A stretch of 64,000 bases of DNA, from contig JABXKD010000008.1 of NCBI GenBank assembly GCA_013375475.1, positions 1-64,000 on the forward strand. Reading direction: 5' to 3'. The notes beneath the pieces were generated by a model that saw only the letters and a list, made by a program, of their open reading frames with translations, had not been told where the DNA came from and made no database searches. This DNA is from Promethearchaeota archaeon (GTDB lineage Archaea; Asgardarchaeota; Lokiarchaeia; Sigyniarchaeales; SOKP01). Of the stretch, positions 9,486 through 18,909 are shown one piece after another; within the stretch, counting starts at the first letter, position 1, and the number at the start of each line of letters is the position of its first letter. A program made the translations under genes and the position numbers.

Positions 9486-9657
9486 ATTTTTAATTAGATA
9501 ATAAAATTCTAAAAAATAGGGTTATAACCAATTAATTTTCTATATTTATCGAAATTGAACTTCATAAATGGATGAAAAATTAAACATTATTTCATTAAAC
9601 AGAAAGGCGCAAAGAACGTTTGGACAGCTTTGAATAGCGCATTAATCACTTAAAATA

Positions 9658-10089
9658 TTAGATGCTTTGTAAAAAATCGTTCAAAACGAATGTAATTGCT
9701 TGAAGATCCATTAGAGCTTCACTACCACCATCAAAGCTGACATCTCCGGCTTCATGTGCTTCAGAAATTTCAATCGTTCCAAACAGAATCCCCGTAAAAA
9801 TATCCATATTTGTTGTAAAGGATAATGTTGGATTATCACTATCACCTTCTCCATAATCTACTTTTCCATCTTTAAATTTAAGCCAAAATTTCTTGTTTTC
9901 ATTTGATATTAGTATTTGTCCTAAAAAGTCCATATCTAACATGGCCATATCATCGAACTCTTCTCTTAACTCCGCACTTTCTGATGAGATCTGTTTATAA
10001 ATTTCAAAAAGTTTAAGACAATCTCCAGTTGTAGCACTACCATCAGATAATTTTAATTGTATCTCATTTAATAATTCTGAATCTACCAT
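9658..10089 (-). CDS. SCP2 sterol-carrier-like lipid-binding protein
   Basis: About 143 residues with the SCP2-fold signature FWLKFKDGKVDYGEGDSDNP followed by LSFTTNMDIFTGILFGTIE, and a C-terminal GDVSFDGGSEALMDLQAI typical of the family. SCP2 domains bind fatty acyl chains or acyl-CoAs in a hydrophobic pocket. Two in-frame starts exist, GTG at 10098 and ATG at 10089; the upstream GTGAT is well placed as a Shine-Dalgarno element for the ATG, so 10089 is preferred. It is divergent from the glycerol-3-phosphate dehydrogenase gene, which would fit a role in lipid handling, though that link is only positional. Confidence 0.82.
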   Translation of the reverse strand: MVDSELLNEIQLKLSDGSATTGDCLKLFEIYKQISSESAELREEFDDMAMLDMDFLGQILISNENKKFWLKFKDGKVDYGEGDSDNPTLSFTTNMDIFTGILFGTIEISEAHEAGDVSFDGGSEALMDLQAITFVLNDFLQSI

Positions 10090-10216
10090 TTTTATCACTT
10101 TATATTATAGAACAAATATAGATTACATCTTTATCAACTTATTTATCTTAGAAAACCAAGTAATTCAATAACGGTAGCATTAAGAAACCTTATTTATTTT
10201 CAAGAATTTACTAAAA

Positions 10217-11914
10217 ATGGTTAAAATGGTAGATTTGGGAAAAAAATTATTTGATCAATCTTGGACATTCAAAAACAGAGAAAAAATCATTTCTAACATG
10301 CAAGAAATTCAATATGATGTCGTAATAATCGGAGCTGGGATAACGGGGGCGGGAGTAGCAAGAGAAGCAGCAATGAGAAACTTAAAAGTCGCTATAGTAG
10401 ATATGCAAGATTTCGCAGCAGGAACTTCGTCGAGAAGTACAAAATTGGCTCACGGCGGAATTAGATATGTAGCACATAGCGAAATGGATTTAGTTAAAAG
10501 TGCTACTCGTGAAAGAAATTGGATGAGGGTTCAGATACCCCATTTAGTTAGACCTCTTCCTTTCTTTTTACCATTTCTGGAAGGAGGAAAGTATAAAAAG
10601 CGTATTTTACAAAATGCTGCTAAAATTTATGATTTTTTAAGCGATGATAAATCCGAATTTAAGAATTTCAAAAAAAATGAATCATACACTGCTGAAGAAG
10701 TTTATGAGCTTGAACCCGAATTTAATAGAGAAGGTCTTCATGGTGGCGTAATTTATTACGATACAAACATCGACGACGCTCGGTTAACCATCGAAGTCTT
10801 GAAGGAAGCAATAATTAGAGGAGCAGATTCAATAAATTACTGTAAGGTTTTTGGTTATATCAAAAACAACGGGAAAATTGTTGGGATTAAATGTAAAGAT
10901 CTAGAAAAAAAATCCGATTTTGAGATTCGGGGTAGCTTAGTAATAAATGCGACAGGTATCTGGACAGATAATCTAATAGAAAATTACCCTGATTCCATTC
11001 CAAAGCCGTTAATTAGACCAACTAAAGGAGTTCATCTTTTATATAAGCGTGAAAATATAAGAAATAACATGGCATGTGGTCTTTATTCTAGTATTGATAA
11101 CAGATTTTTTTTTGTCATCCCGAGGAATAAAAAGTATACACTTGTAGGAACAACCGATACTGATTTTCAAGGTGATCTGGCAAATCCATTTTGTGAAAAG
11201 GAGGATGCAGATTACTTAATTGAATCTGTTAAGTTATACTTCCCGACCGCAAAATTAGATTATGGAAATATTCTTTCTACATATGCTGGAATCAGACCGT
11301 TAGTAATGCAAAAAGGAAAGCCAGAAAGCGAAGTATCGCGAAAACATATAATCTTTTTCTCTGATGATAATTTATTAACAATTACAGGGGGGAAACTAAC
11401 AGAATGGCGCGAAATGGCTGAAGATTTATTTGAACATGTAGAAGAAAAGAAAATTTTTCCCGATATCCATAAAGATAAACATTGGTCCAGACAACCATTT
11501 ATAATTACGCTCGAAAAAGATGAATGGTTAGATGAACTAGAAAAGTCAGGTGTCACATTAGATGAAGAAATCTCAGATCACCTATATCAACAATATGGGA
11601 AAGGCGCGATCCAACTCCTCGATATGATAAAAGAAGATGAGTCTCTAAAAGAACGAATTATAGATGAAAATGATTTTATCAATGCAGAAATTCTATACGT
11701 ACTCAAGTATGAGTTCACACCTCATTTAATTGATGTATTTTGTCGGAGGACTGAAATGTCGCTTTGGATACATCATCGAAGAGCTTCTGAAGCCGCAGGA
11801 AAAGTCGCAGAAATTATGCAAAAGGAATATTCGTGGAACAATGAAACAAAGAATAAAGAGATTCAAACATACTTAGATTATGTAAAAAAAGCAGTTTCCT
11901 TTATATTAGAATGA
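10217..11914 (+). CDS. glpA: FAD-dependent glycerol-3-phosphate dehydrogenase (GlpA/GlpD)
   Basis: 565 residues. The dinucleotide-binding VVIIGAGITGAGVAREAA (about 36-53), the family hallmark GTSSRSTKLAHGGIRY (about 75-90), LVGTTDTDF (about 313) and the GGKLTEWREMAED segment (about 393-405) identify the aerobic/anaerobic glycerol-3-phosphate dehydrogenase family. It oxidises sn-glycerol-3-phosphate to dihydroxyacetone phosphate and passes electrons to a quinone or, with GlpBC-type partners, an iron-sulfur chain. No glycerol kinase or GlpBC genes are adjacent. In archaea the stereochemistry of lipid glycerol phosphate makes this gene interesting, since the substrate is the enantiomer used in bacterial and eukaryotic lipids. 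The C-terminal helical domain is complete. Confidence 0.92.
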   Translation: MVKMVDLGKKLFDQSWTFKNREKIISNMQEIQYDVVIIGAGITGAGVAREAAMRNLKVAIVDMQDFAAGTSSRSTKLAHGGIRYVAHSEMDLVKSATRERNWMRVQIPHLVRPLPFFLPFLEGGKYKKRILQNAAKIYDFLSDDKSEFKNFKKNESYTAEEVYELEPEFNREGLHGGVIYYDTNIDDARLTIEVLKEAIIRGADSINYCKVFGYIKNNGKIVGIKCKDLEKKSDFEIRGSLVINATGIWTDNLIENYPDSIPKPLIRPTKGVHLLYKRENIRNNMACGLYSSIDNRFFFVIPRNKKYTLVGTTDTDFQGDLANPFCEKEDADYLIESVKLYFPTAKLDYGNILSTYAGIRPLVMQKGKPESEVSRKHIIFFSDDNLLTITGGKLTEWREMAEDLFEHVEEKKIFPDIHKDKHWSRQPFIITLEKDEWLDELEKSGVTLDEEISDHLYQQYGKGAIQLLDMIKEDESLKERIIDENDFINAEILYVLKYEFTPHLIDVFCRRTEMSLWIHHRRASEAAGKVAEIMQKEYSWNNETKNKEIQTYLDYVKKAVSFILE

Positions 11915-12048
11915 TTAAGATATATCTTATTGCAAATTATGCTTGAATTTAAAGTAATTTAAAAATTGGACTAGATATAATATAAATACTTGAAAAGTGT
12001 TATGCAACATAATAATAAATTTAAATTAATTTGAAGAAGTGAAATTTA

Positions 12049-12708
12049 TTGATATATCAATTTGATTTTAAGGTAGGATTTTTAATACCGTTAGCGGAAA
12101 TGGCTGGTTTCTTTGTTTTAATATTGGGAATAATGTGGTTAATTTATGGGGTACATGAGGCAAAACGAAGAGGCTCTGTAAAGGAGAGGAAAATCGAGGA
12201 TTGGGATTTTAAATTAACGAAATTTTTGAAAGTTTTAACTTATCTAGGTTTTATTGTCGGTGTTTTAAGCATATTAAGCGGCGTTGCGGGGTTGTTGTAT
12301 AATATACCCCCAAGAGGATTCGAAGGCACGGATGTAAGCATTTTTACTTCGGTTTTACTTATCATTCTAGGTGTTCTAACCTTTTTAAAACCAATGAACG
12401 ATATCCCCATTTCAAGCGTAGTTGGCCTTATGGCTGGAAGTGCAGTTGTAGCTATTATTGTGATAGCATTACCTGGAGAAGCCTATGAAATCATAGGAAT
12501 ATTTATGAATCCTACGGTATTCTTTGTTATCCTGTTTATAATCGTCTTTGCTATTGTTGCTCTCACTGCTAAATTTTACATAGGGACATTAATGGCAATT
12601 TCAAAATTAATTTCATGGCCTATTTTTGCCCTCATAGTCGCTGGATTCTGTATGTTGCAAGCTTTCTTAGTTTTAGTTATAGGCGTTTCAATAACAGGAT
12701 ATTTTTAA
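12049..12708 (+). CDS. Integral membrane protein of unknown function
   Basis: 219 residues that start at TTG 12049; GAAGAAGTGAAA lies just upstream. There appear to be about six hydrophobic segments: roughly 9-33, 61-85, 98-113, 124-146, 154-174 and 188-215, with a basic cytosolic-type loop (HEAKRRGSVKERK) after the first. No catalytic or transport motif was recognised. It stands alone on its strand between the glycerol-3-phosphate dehydrogenase gene and the convergent radical SAM gene. Function is unknown. Confidence 0.7.
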   Translation: MIYQFDFKVGFLIPLAEMAGFFVLILGIMWLIYGVHEAKRRGSVKERKIEDWDFKLTKFLKVLTYLGFIVGVLSILSGVAGLLYNIPPRGFEGTDVSIFTSVLLIILGVLTFLKPMNDIPISSVVGLMAGSAVVAIIVIALPGEAYEIIGIFMNPTVFFVILFIIVFAIVALTAKFYIGTLMAISKLISWPIFALIVAGFCMLQAFLVLVIGVSITGYF

Positions 12709-12774
12709 CTTAACTATCTAATCTTTTTTATTATTATTTCATTTTTCTTAAAAGAAGCTGAATCCTTAAGAAGA

Positions 12775-13860
12775 TTATCTCTTAATTTCGCCTTTAATAT
12801 CCTTGCTTAAATCATACTGGCAATTTGGGCATGTTTTCGATTCGGATATATCAATTTTTGTGAAGCTGTATCCGCTCCTCCCTAAAATTAAGTGGTTACA
12901 ATTTGGACAATAAGTATTTCCTCCTTTTTCGTGACTTAAGTTCCCTACATACACATATTTAATACCTTCTTTTTTGGCGATTTCATACGCTCTGTCTAAT
13001 GTTTCAAATGGTGTTCTTTTCAAGGATGGTTGCTTAAAATCAGGATGATATGCTGAAAAGTGGACGGGAGTATCTTCCCCAAGATTTTCTGTAATCCATT
13101 TTGAAAGAGTGCCAATTTCGTCATCACTATCATTCAAATCAGGGATGATGAGATTAGTGATTTCTACATGAATTCCATGAGATTTAAATCTTTTTGCTGT
13201 ATCCAATACCGGTTGGACTGATTTAACACCACAGATAGTTTTATAAAATTCATCTGACATAGATTTAATATCTATGTTTGCAGCATCAATTCCGACATCT
13301 ATCAACTCTTTCGTAGCTTCTAGCGTAGAATACCCATTTGTTACTAATATTGTCTTTATATTTTCTTTCTTAAGCAAGCTAGTTGTATCTAATATCCATT
13401 CATGCCATATAAGGGGTTCATTATAGGTATAGGCAAGCGTTTTAGCACCACTTTTAATGACTTTTTTTACTAATTGTTCTGGAGTCATTTCAACTAACGA
13501 CATCCCTCGATCCTCATATCCCTTTAGGTCATAAAAACCTTTTTTTCCGTTATCTGTTGGATTTGCTTGGCTAATAGACCAATTTTGACAGTTTTGACAC
13601 TTAAAAGAACACCCAATTGAAGCAATCGAATAAGCAGTAGCACCTGGCCAGAAATTATATAAAGGTTTCTTTTCAATTGGATCTAAACTGCCAGATGATA
13701 TCATCGAGCCATAAATTAAAGTGTATAATTCTCCTTCAAGATTCTTTCTTGTCCTACATATCCCTACCTTATCTGGTAGAATAACACATTCGTTAGCACA
13801 TACATGGCATCTAACCTTATTTTCTTCAAGTTTATCAAATAATCTTGCTTTTTTCTTCAT
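12775..13860 (-). CDS. AmmeMemoRadiSam-type radical SAM protein
   Basis: 361 residues similar to pyruvate formate-lyase activating enzyme-like proteins of the AmmeMemoRadiSam system. An N-terminal cysteine cluster VRCHVCANECVILPDKVGIC (about 17-36) is followed by the radical SAM motif CSFKCQNCQNWS (about 83-94), giving the 4Fe-4S cluster that cleaves S-adenosylmethionine, and a C-terminal zinc-ribbon-like NTYCPNCNHLI...KTCPNCQYDL (about 315-350). The physiological substrate of this family is unknown. The partner genes AMMECR1 and Memo, after which the system is named, are not in the window. It is divergent from the C_GCAxxG_C_C gene, another redox-cysteine protein. Confidence 0.87.
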   Translation of the reverse strand: MKKKARLFDKLEENKVRCHVCANECVILPDKVGICRTRKNLEGELYTLIYGSMISSGSLDPIEKKPLYNFWPGATAYSIASIGCSFKCQNCQNWSISQANPTDNGKKGFYDLKGYEDRGMSLVEMTPEQLVKKVIKSGAKTLAYTYNEPLIWHEWILDTTSLLKKENIKTILVTNGYSTLEATKELIDVGIDAANIDIKSMSDEFYKTICGVKSVQPVLDTAKRFKSHGIHVEITNLIIPDLNDSDDEIGTLSKWITENLGEDTPVHFSAYHPDFKQPSLKRTPFETLDRAYEIAKKEGIKYVYVGNLSHEKGGNTYCPNCNHLILGRSGYSFTKIDISESKTCPNCQYDLSKDIKGEIKR

Positions 13861-13982
13861 ACTAAATCCCTATGTCAAGAAAATGTTCGCTTAATCTTTC
13901 TATAAATATATAATAGAAAAGAAATTTTATATTTCTTATAGGTTTAAAATGTAATATTCAAAACATAACTGAGTTATTTTAA

Positions 13983-14417
13983 ATGTCAAGAATAGAAGAA
14001 GCTCTTTCATATTTTGGAGATAATTTTAATTGTGCTCAATCAATATTCGGTGCTTTTGCACCTCATTATGGATTGGATACAGATAAAGCTTTGAAAATAT
14101 CATCAGGATTTGGGGGAGGAATGGGACGTAGCGGTAGAGCTTGCGGCGCTGTGACTGGAGCATATATGGTAATTGGATTAAAAAACGGTATGGGAATAAA
14201 TAAGGATACTGAAGCGAAAGATAAGACTTATCAAATAGTAAGTGAATTCTCTAACCATTTTCAAGAAAAAAATGGTTCGATGATGTGTAAGGAAATACTT
14301 GGTTGCGACATAACAACTCCTGAAGGCATAGCTTACTTCACTCAAAATGAATTATTAGAAAAAAAATGTTTCCAGTGTGTAAAGACCGCAGCAGAAATTT
14401 TAGAAGAACTTCTATAG
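13983..14417 (+). CDS. C_GCAxxG_C_C family redox protein
   Basis: 144 residues with the family pattern: FNCAQSIFGAFAPHYG (about 15-30), FGGGMGRSGRACGAVTGAYM (about 43-62), and conserved cysteines in MMCKEILGCD and KKCFQCVKTAAEI. These proteins occur in anaerobes, are often adjacent to or fused with redox enzymes, and probably bind a metal or iron-sulfur centre; no reaction has been firmly assigned. It is divergently placed next to the radical SAM gene, with a 122-base shared upstream region. Confidence 0.88.
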   Translation: MSRIEEALSYFGDNFNCAQSIFGAFAPHYGLDTDKALKISSGFGGGMGRSGRACGAVTGAYMVIGLKNGMGINKDTEAKDKTYQIVSEFSNHFQEKNGSMMCKEILGCDITTPEGIAYFTQNELLEKKCFQCVKTAAEILEELL

Positions 14418-14460
14418 CCCGTTTTAATTTATTTAAAAACAATTAGATTCCTTCCTATAT

Positions 14461-15381
14461 ATGAACGAAGATAGAGACGAGTATACTCGAGAAGAATTAG
14501 AGGATATTCTTAAAGAGAAATTAGTTAATTTGAAGGTATTGGAAGAATTTGGTAAAGACTCCAACTATATCCGAGAACTAAGTGATACAGCATTAATTCA
14601 GCTACAACTAGCCCTATTTAAAGAAGCTGAAAAGAATTATTTACAATGTTTAAAACATTTCCAAGTACAGAAAGATCGTCTAGGGCAAGCAGCTGTCTAT
14701 GCTATATTGGGTACGCTATATTTTAAAAAGGGTGACTACCAAAAATCAATTGAACACTATGAAAATGCTCTCGAAATATATGACGATTTAAAACAGGTTC
14801 AAGAACAAATCACTTGCTTAAAAGGAATAGGTAACAGCTTTATCAAATTAAACCAATATGATGAAGCTTGTGATATTTTACTTGATTGTAGCGCCTTATG
14901 CTCCGATAACGACGATATATACAATTTACTAGATTGTTTAGGTAATTTAATTCAAATTTATGAAAAACAAGAAAACTGGGATGTAGTCTTTGAACTTTAT
15001 ACAAAAACTCTTGAAGCTTTTAAAGAGTTAGGAGATATTAAAGGTATTATTGTTTCCTACTTTAATTTAGGAATTCTTAAAAAAAAAGAAAATGATTTTC
15101 ATCAATCGCTTATTTATTTTAAGCAAGGAACAAATAAAGCAATTGATTCGAATTATACAGAGTTAATTCTAAAGGGATTAAGTTATGTCGGGGAGATTTT
15201 GGTCTATCAAGGTGAAATGAAACAAGCAAAGGATACATACATTAAAGCTTTGAATATTGCTGAGAAAATAAAAGCTAAGAATTCAATTCTTCAGATAAGA
15301 ATCCTATTAAATTCTTTAGGATTAAATGAGGAAGAAATAGATAAAGAGTTAACCACATATATGAACTGTAGAAAAAACTAG
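14461..15381 (+). CDS. Tetratricopeptide repeat protein
   Basis: 306 residues made mostly of TPR helices. Clear repeats include AVYAILGTLYFKKGDYQKSIEHYENALEI-type segments near residues 80-113 and again near 117-150, 155-190, 195-230 and 235-270. TPRs build superhelical protein-binding surfaces. No enzymatic domain, signal peptide or membrane segment was seen, so it is likely a cytosolic scaffold. It follows the C_GCAxxG_C_C gene by 43 bases and precedes another TPR gene, and the pair may act together. Confidence 0.88.
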   Translation: MNEDRDEYTREELEDILKEKLVNLKVLEEFGKDSNYIRELSDTALIQLQLALFKEAEKNYLQCLKHFQVQKDRLGQAAVYAILGTLYFKKGDYQKSIEHYENALEIYDDLKQVQEQITCLKGIGNSFIKLNQYDEACDILLDCSALCSDNDDIYNLLDCLGNLIQIYEKQENWDVVFELYTKTLEAFKELGDIKGIIVSYFNLGILKKKENDFHQSLIYFKQGTNKAIDSNYTELILKGLSYVGEILVYQGEMKQAKDTYIKALNIAEKIKAKNSILQIRILLNSLGLNEEEIDKELTTYMNCRKN

Positions 15382-15493
15382 CATTTGTGAAAATACAAGA
15401 TAGCAATCAAGTTTTAAATCAGTTTTTAAAAAATTATAAATGAACGAATTTTCATTTTTAATTAAACTAGTATAAATAAAACATCGCTTTGAA

Positions 15494-16936
15494 ATGAATA
15501 ATTGTCCATTCTGTAAGAAGCCGATCGAGAGTTACTGGACTTATTGTCGAAATTGTAATAAACCCTTAATTACAAATATAGACGAGGAACTTAATAACCG
15601 ATTATTTACTCATTATGATGGTATTTCATACCATTCAAACGATTCTGAAGAAGAAGACTTTTTCGATATTAACGTTATTGATGACGAATCTATCGAACTT
15701 GAGCTGACTCAACTAGAAGAACAGCTTACCGAGAGCGAAAAATTAGGAAAAAATATGGGCGATCTTCTTTTGAAGAAAGCAAGTTTGTTTTACAAAAAAC
15801 GAGACTTTCCAAAAGCTTTAAAAAATTTAGAACTTGCTTTAGAAAACTTTCTTGAGGAAAAAGATTTTTTAAACGTGGTTATAAGCCATAACGAATTAGG
15901 ATTAATTCACGAGGAAACTGGATTTTTTGATCAAGCAATTTATCATTTTGATAGAGCTCTTAGCACTTTAGAGGATCTTAGCGATAATATAAAGAAAATC
16001 CAAATTTTGAATAACTTAGGTAATGTTTATTATTTAATTAATGATTTTGAACACTCTTACAAATATTATCAAGATGCATTAAACCTTGCGGAAAAGGAAA
16101 ATATGGAAGTAGAAGCTATTAAAAGTTCTAGTAATTTAGTTGAAGTTTTGCTTTCATTAAAAGACTTTGATCGCGTTAAGAAAATATTGAAAAGAAATTT
16201 AGAGTTTTTTACTCAAAATGAGGATGTGTATGGGATTATCCAGACACGCATCAAGTATGGAAAATTGTATTATTATCTTGGAGAAGACTATTATGATCAG
16301 TCTTATAATTGTTTAACAGGTGTACTAAAGCTAATTGATACAATTAAAAACCAAATTTCTCTTTTTACAAAGACAAAATTAGAATGGGAGTGTTTTCTTT
16401 ACTTAGGGCATTTACATTCTTTATGGGATAACGATTTAGAAGCAGAAGACTACTTTCTGAAAAGCCTAGAGGCCGTGAGAACATTTGAAATTCAAGAAAA
16501 TATTAAGGAAGGAATAGTCTTAGAAGCGATCGCTAAATTTTACTCCTTAAAAGGAGAAGATGGTAAAGCTATTGATTATTATCGCTATTCAAACGATATT
16601 TATCAAAAATTCGGAGATAAGTCAAAGATAGGTGAAATGAAATATCATGTGGCAACAATTTTTCAAGATTACATCCAAGATGAGCAAAAAGCAATACTCT
16701 ATTATGAAGAAAGTTTAGAAATTTTTGAAAGTTTAAACAACGCAAAGATGGCTGCAGAAATTCTAAATAAATTAGGAGATCTTTTTGTCTCTAAGCAAAT
16801 GTTTGAGCGAGCTATAGACTATTTTGAAAGAGCAAAAGACTTTTTTGCTAAATTAGAAGACAAATACAATAAGAACATAATAACTGAAAAAATCAATTCT
16901 TTGAAAGATAATGATTTTAATTTATCTAATCTTTAG
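15494..16936 (+). CDS. Zinc-ribbon plus TPR repeat protein
   Basis: 480 residues. An N-terminal zinc ribbon (CPFCKKPIESYWTYCRNC, residues 4-21) is followed by an acidic linker (about 45-85) and then about eight to nine TPR units to the C-terminus, for example DQAIYHFDRALSTL and RAIDYFERAKDFF. Zinc-ribbon plus TPR proteins are common in Asgard and other archaea and are expected to be adaptors; no target is known. Its last 11 bases overlap the 3' end of the convergent acyltransferase gene. It is probably related to the TPR gene at 14461. Confidence 0.88.
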   Translation: MNNCPFCKKPIESYWTYCRNCNKPLITNIDEELNNRLFTHYDGISYHSNDSEEEDFFDINVIDDESIELELTQLEEQLTESEKLGKNMGDLLLKKASLFYKKRDFPKALKNLELALENFLEEKDFLNVVISHNELGLIHEETGFFDQAIYHFDRALSTLEDLSDNIKKIQILNNLGNVYYLINDFEHSYKYYQDALNLAEKENMEVEAIKSSSNLVEVLLSLKDFDRVKKILKRNLEFFTQNEDVYGIIQTRIKYGKLYYYLGEDYYDQSYNCLTGVLKLIDTIKNQISLFTKTKLEWECFLYLGHLHSLWDNDLEAEDYFLKSLEAVRTFEIQENIKEGIVLEAIAKFYSLKGEDGKAIDYYRYSNDIYQKFGDKSKIGEMKYHVATIFQDYIQDEQKAILYYEESLEIFESLNNAKMAAEILNKLGDLFVSKQMFERAIDYFERAKDFFAKLEDKYNKNIITEKINSLKDNDFNLSNL

Positions 16937-18077
16937 TATTCCCGCCTAATTTATCCATTATCCAATCTAGTGAAAGGATTGATTTACTATTGTTTTGCCA
17001 TAAAAAAAATAACACACTCAAAATCGCGATGTAGAGTATTAAAAAGGGAAAAAACAGAAGTAATGTAATTCTCTGATAAAGAACTACTATAAATAAAAAT
17101 TGAACGAAAAATATTGTTATTGAATGTCTCCCATAGATACTTAAAATCCGAAAAAGTTTACCATTCTGAAGTAAAACATCTGAATAATAAAAAAATAATG
17201 CGATAATAAGTAATGCTAATCCCATTAACAAAAAAAGATTAGAAGGGGTGCCTTTTAATAAAAATAAGGGCAATCCAGGGATATATGGCACATTATGAGC
17301 TGTTAATATGGGAATTGACTCTTGAAAGGGATACATAGAAGAGTTAAAATTATCTGCCCCAACTACTAGACCAATATCAATAAATGGAAGAAACAATCCG
17401 CATACCAATAAAACTAAACCATATTTTAGAATGGAGTGAGTTAAGTGTAGACTTGCCCTGTTTGAATCTAAAGCGATAGATTCAAACATAAATTCTCCGA
17501 AAACAGGAGCAAAAAAAGAGATTGAAGCAAACGGTAGCGGTGAATAATTGGGAAAGGGAGACACTGTTATAAAATGTATTACTTCCATAATTATATTAGC
17601 ATCTTTTGCGATAAATAGTAATTCGCGATATCCAGATGTTAAAAAAATTATACTTAATCCGATTACGAGTCTTGCCCATCGTACTAATCTATATGCTAAA
17701 TAACATAAAATTTGGGAGAATCCTAAAAAGACAAGGACATTCCAGCCCCACAGATTTACGGGAAACCCTAGATTCGGATTTATTATTACGTTATATAAAC
17801 ATCCTAATAAAATTAGAAAAAGAGCCTGCTTTAGGATTTTATTTCGATATATATTTTCAGTATAGGTTCCCATTTTTTTATTTAAAGTGAATGAAATTGA
17901 GAGTGACCCTACAAAAATATATAAAGATGGGCCTATAACCTCTAAAATAGTAATTATAAAACCATAAATGTTCTTTAACTCGTCTCCGAAAACTAACCAA
18001 TAATTTAAAGAATTTGAAATAAGAACTGCTAAAATTGAGAATCCTTTTACAATTTCTATACTTTTTAGCTTTAGCGT
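16926..18077 (-). CDS. Membrane acyltransferase-like protein (DUF1624/HGSNAT-like), probable ACG start
   Basis: A polytopic membrane protein of about 383 residues. The first ATG is at 17873, but the same frame stays open up to a stop at 18105-18107 and encodes the family's conserved beginning (LKLKSIEIVKGFSILAVLI), which matches the S-I-D-x-x-R-G start of heparan-alpha-glucosaminide N-acetyltransferase-like/DUF1624 proteins. The upstream part has no ATG, GTG or TTG. The best start is ACG at 18077, eight bases after the Shine-Dalgarno element GAGGTG. About nine to ten hydrophobic helices follow. The family transfers or is thought to transfer acyl groups across the membrane onto sugars. The next gene on this strand, a GNAT acetyltransferase, is 36 bases upstream. 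Confidence 0.7.
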   Translation of the reverse strand, partial: TLKLKSIEIVKGFSILAVLISNSLNYWLVFGDELKNIYGFIITILEVIGPSLYIFVGSLSISFTLNKKMGTYTENIYRNKILKQALFLILLGCLYNVIINPNLGFPVNLWGWNVLVFLGFSQILCYLAYRLVRWARLVIGLSIIFLTSGYRELLFIAKDANIIMEVIHFITVSPFPNYSPLPFASISFFAPVFGEFMFESIALDSNRASLHLTHSILKYGLVLLVCGLFLPFIDIGLVVGADNFNSSMYPFQESIPILTAHNVPYIPGLPLFLLKGTPSNLFLLMGLALLIIALFFYYSDVLLQNGKLFRILSIYGRHSITIFFVQFLFIVVLYQRITLLLFFPFLILYIAILSVLFFLWQNNSKSILSLDWIMDKLGGNTKD

Positions 18078-18084
18078 AAAATTT

Positions 18085-18092
18085 CCACCTCT
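18085..18092 (-). promoter_or_regulatory. Shine-Dalgarno element for a non-AUG start
   Basis: AGAGGTGG on the minus strand is complementary to the archaeal anti-Shine-Dalgarno and sits eight bases before ACG 18077, where the conserved acyltransferase sequence begins. No other RBS-like sequence precedes the ATG at 17873 in a useful place. Confidence 0.55.
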
Positions 18093-18113
18093 ACTGATCT
18101 CAAATTAATAGTT

Positions 18114-18758
18114 TTACGAGTCTGTATAAAAATCTTCACTTTTGTATGTTTTCCTAGCATATTCTACGAATCCGATTGATTTGATGAAATCATATGAGAC
18201 TTTATTTTCTTTATATACTTCGCATCTCAGTTCTTTTACGCCTTTTTTTTTAAAGTGATTCCACGCTGCCAACCCTATTACGGTTCCAAGCCCCTTCCTT
18301 TGAAAGCGGGGTAGAACGCCAAGTCCAGCAATTATCCCATATTCTTTATTCGAACCCTCATAGTCAAGTATAACAAAAGCAGCGTCAGATCCATATGCTT
18401 TAGCTATCAAAAATAATGTTTCGGGATATTCATAGATTATCCGTAAAGTTTCTTTCGTTATAGATCTAAATGGTGTACTAGACACTAACCAACTTCTATT
18501 ATATAAATACATAACACTCTCTAAATCCTCCAGATTAGCTTCCCTAATTTTCGCTTGGAGAATATTATGTTCAACTTTTTCCCTAAGTTTATCCTCAACT
18601 TCAGGAGTTATTTTAGAAACAGGAAGTTTCATCTGAATGTATTCCAAACCCTTTGTAAGCAGATCGTTCTCTATCTCTTTTTTTGTTATGTCTTTCTTCT
18701 CAAATGCTAGAAAAAAGCTACGAATATGCGATTTTTTCAAATTAAGTTTCCTTTTCAT
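18114..18758 (-). CDS. GNAT family N-acetyltransferase
   Basis: 214 residues. The GNAT core begins near residue 75 (IREANLEDLESVMYLYNRSW) and includes the acetyl-CoA-binding motif GLGVLPRFQRKGLGTVIGLAAW (about 144-165, containing Q/R-x-x-G-x-G) and the C-terminal CEVYKENKVSYDFIKSIGFVEYAR. The N-terminal 70 residues are basic and helical (MKRKLNLKKSHIRSFFLAFE) and are not part of the normal GNAT fold. Acceptor substrate is unknown. The downstream membrane acyltransferase-like gene is on the same strand. Confidence 0.87.
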   Translation of the reverse strand: MKRKLNLKKSHIRSFFLAFEKKDITKKEIENDLLTKGLEYIQMKLPVSKITPEVEDKLREKVEHNILQAKIREANLEDLESVMYLYNRSWLVSSTPFRSITKETLRIIYEYPETLFLIAKAYGSDAAFVILDYEGSNKEYGIIAGLGVLPRFQRKGLGTVIGLAAWNHFKKKGVKELRCEVYKENKVSYDFIKSIGFVEYARKTYKSEDFYTDS

Positions 18759-18909
18759 GATTTAAATCCCACAAACCATAAAAATTACTAATCTACTAAA
18801 TATATTAAGAGTTAGTTAGAAATAAATATTATATATAATCTCTTTTTAGAGTTTACGAACTTCTTTTAAAGATCAAGTTTTTTTGCCCAATTATTCTTCA
18901 GTAGAAATA

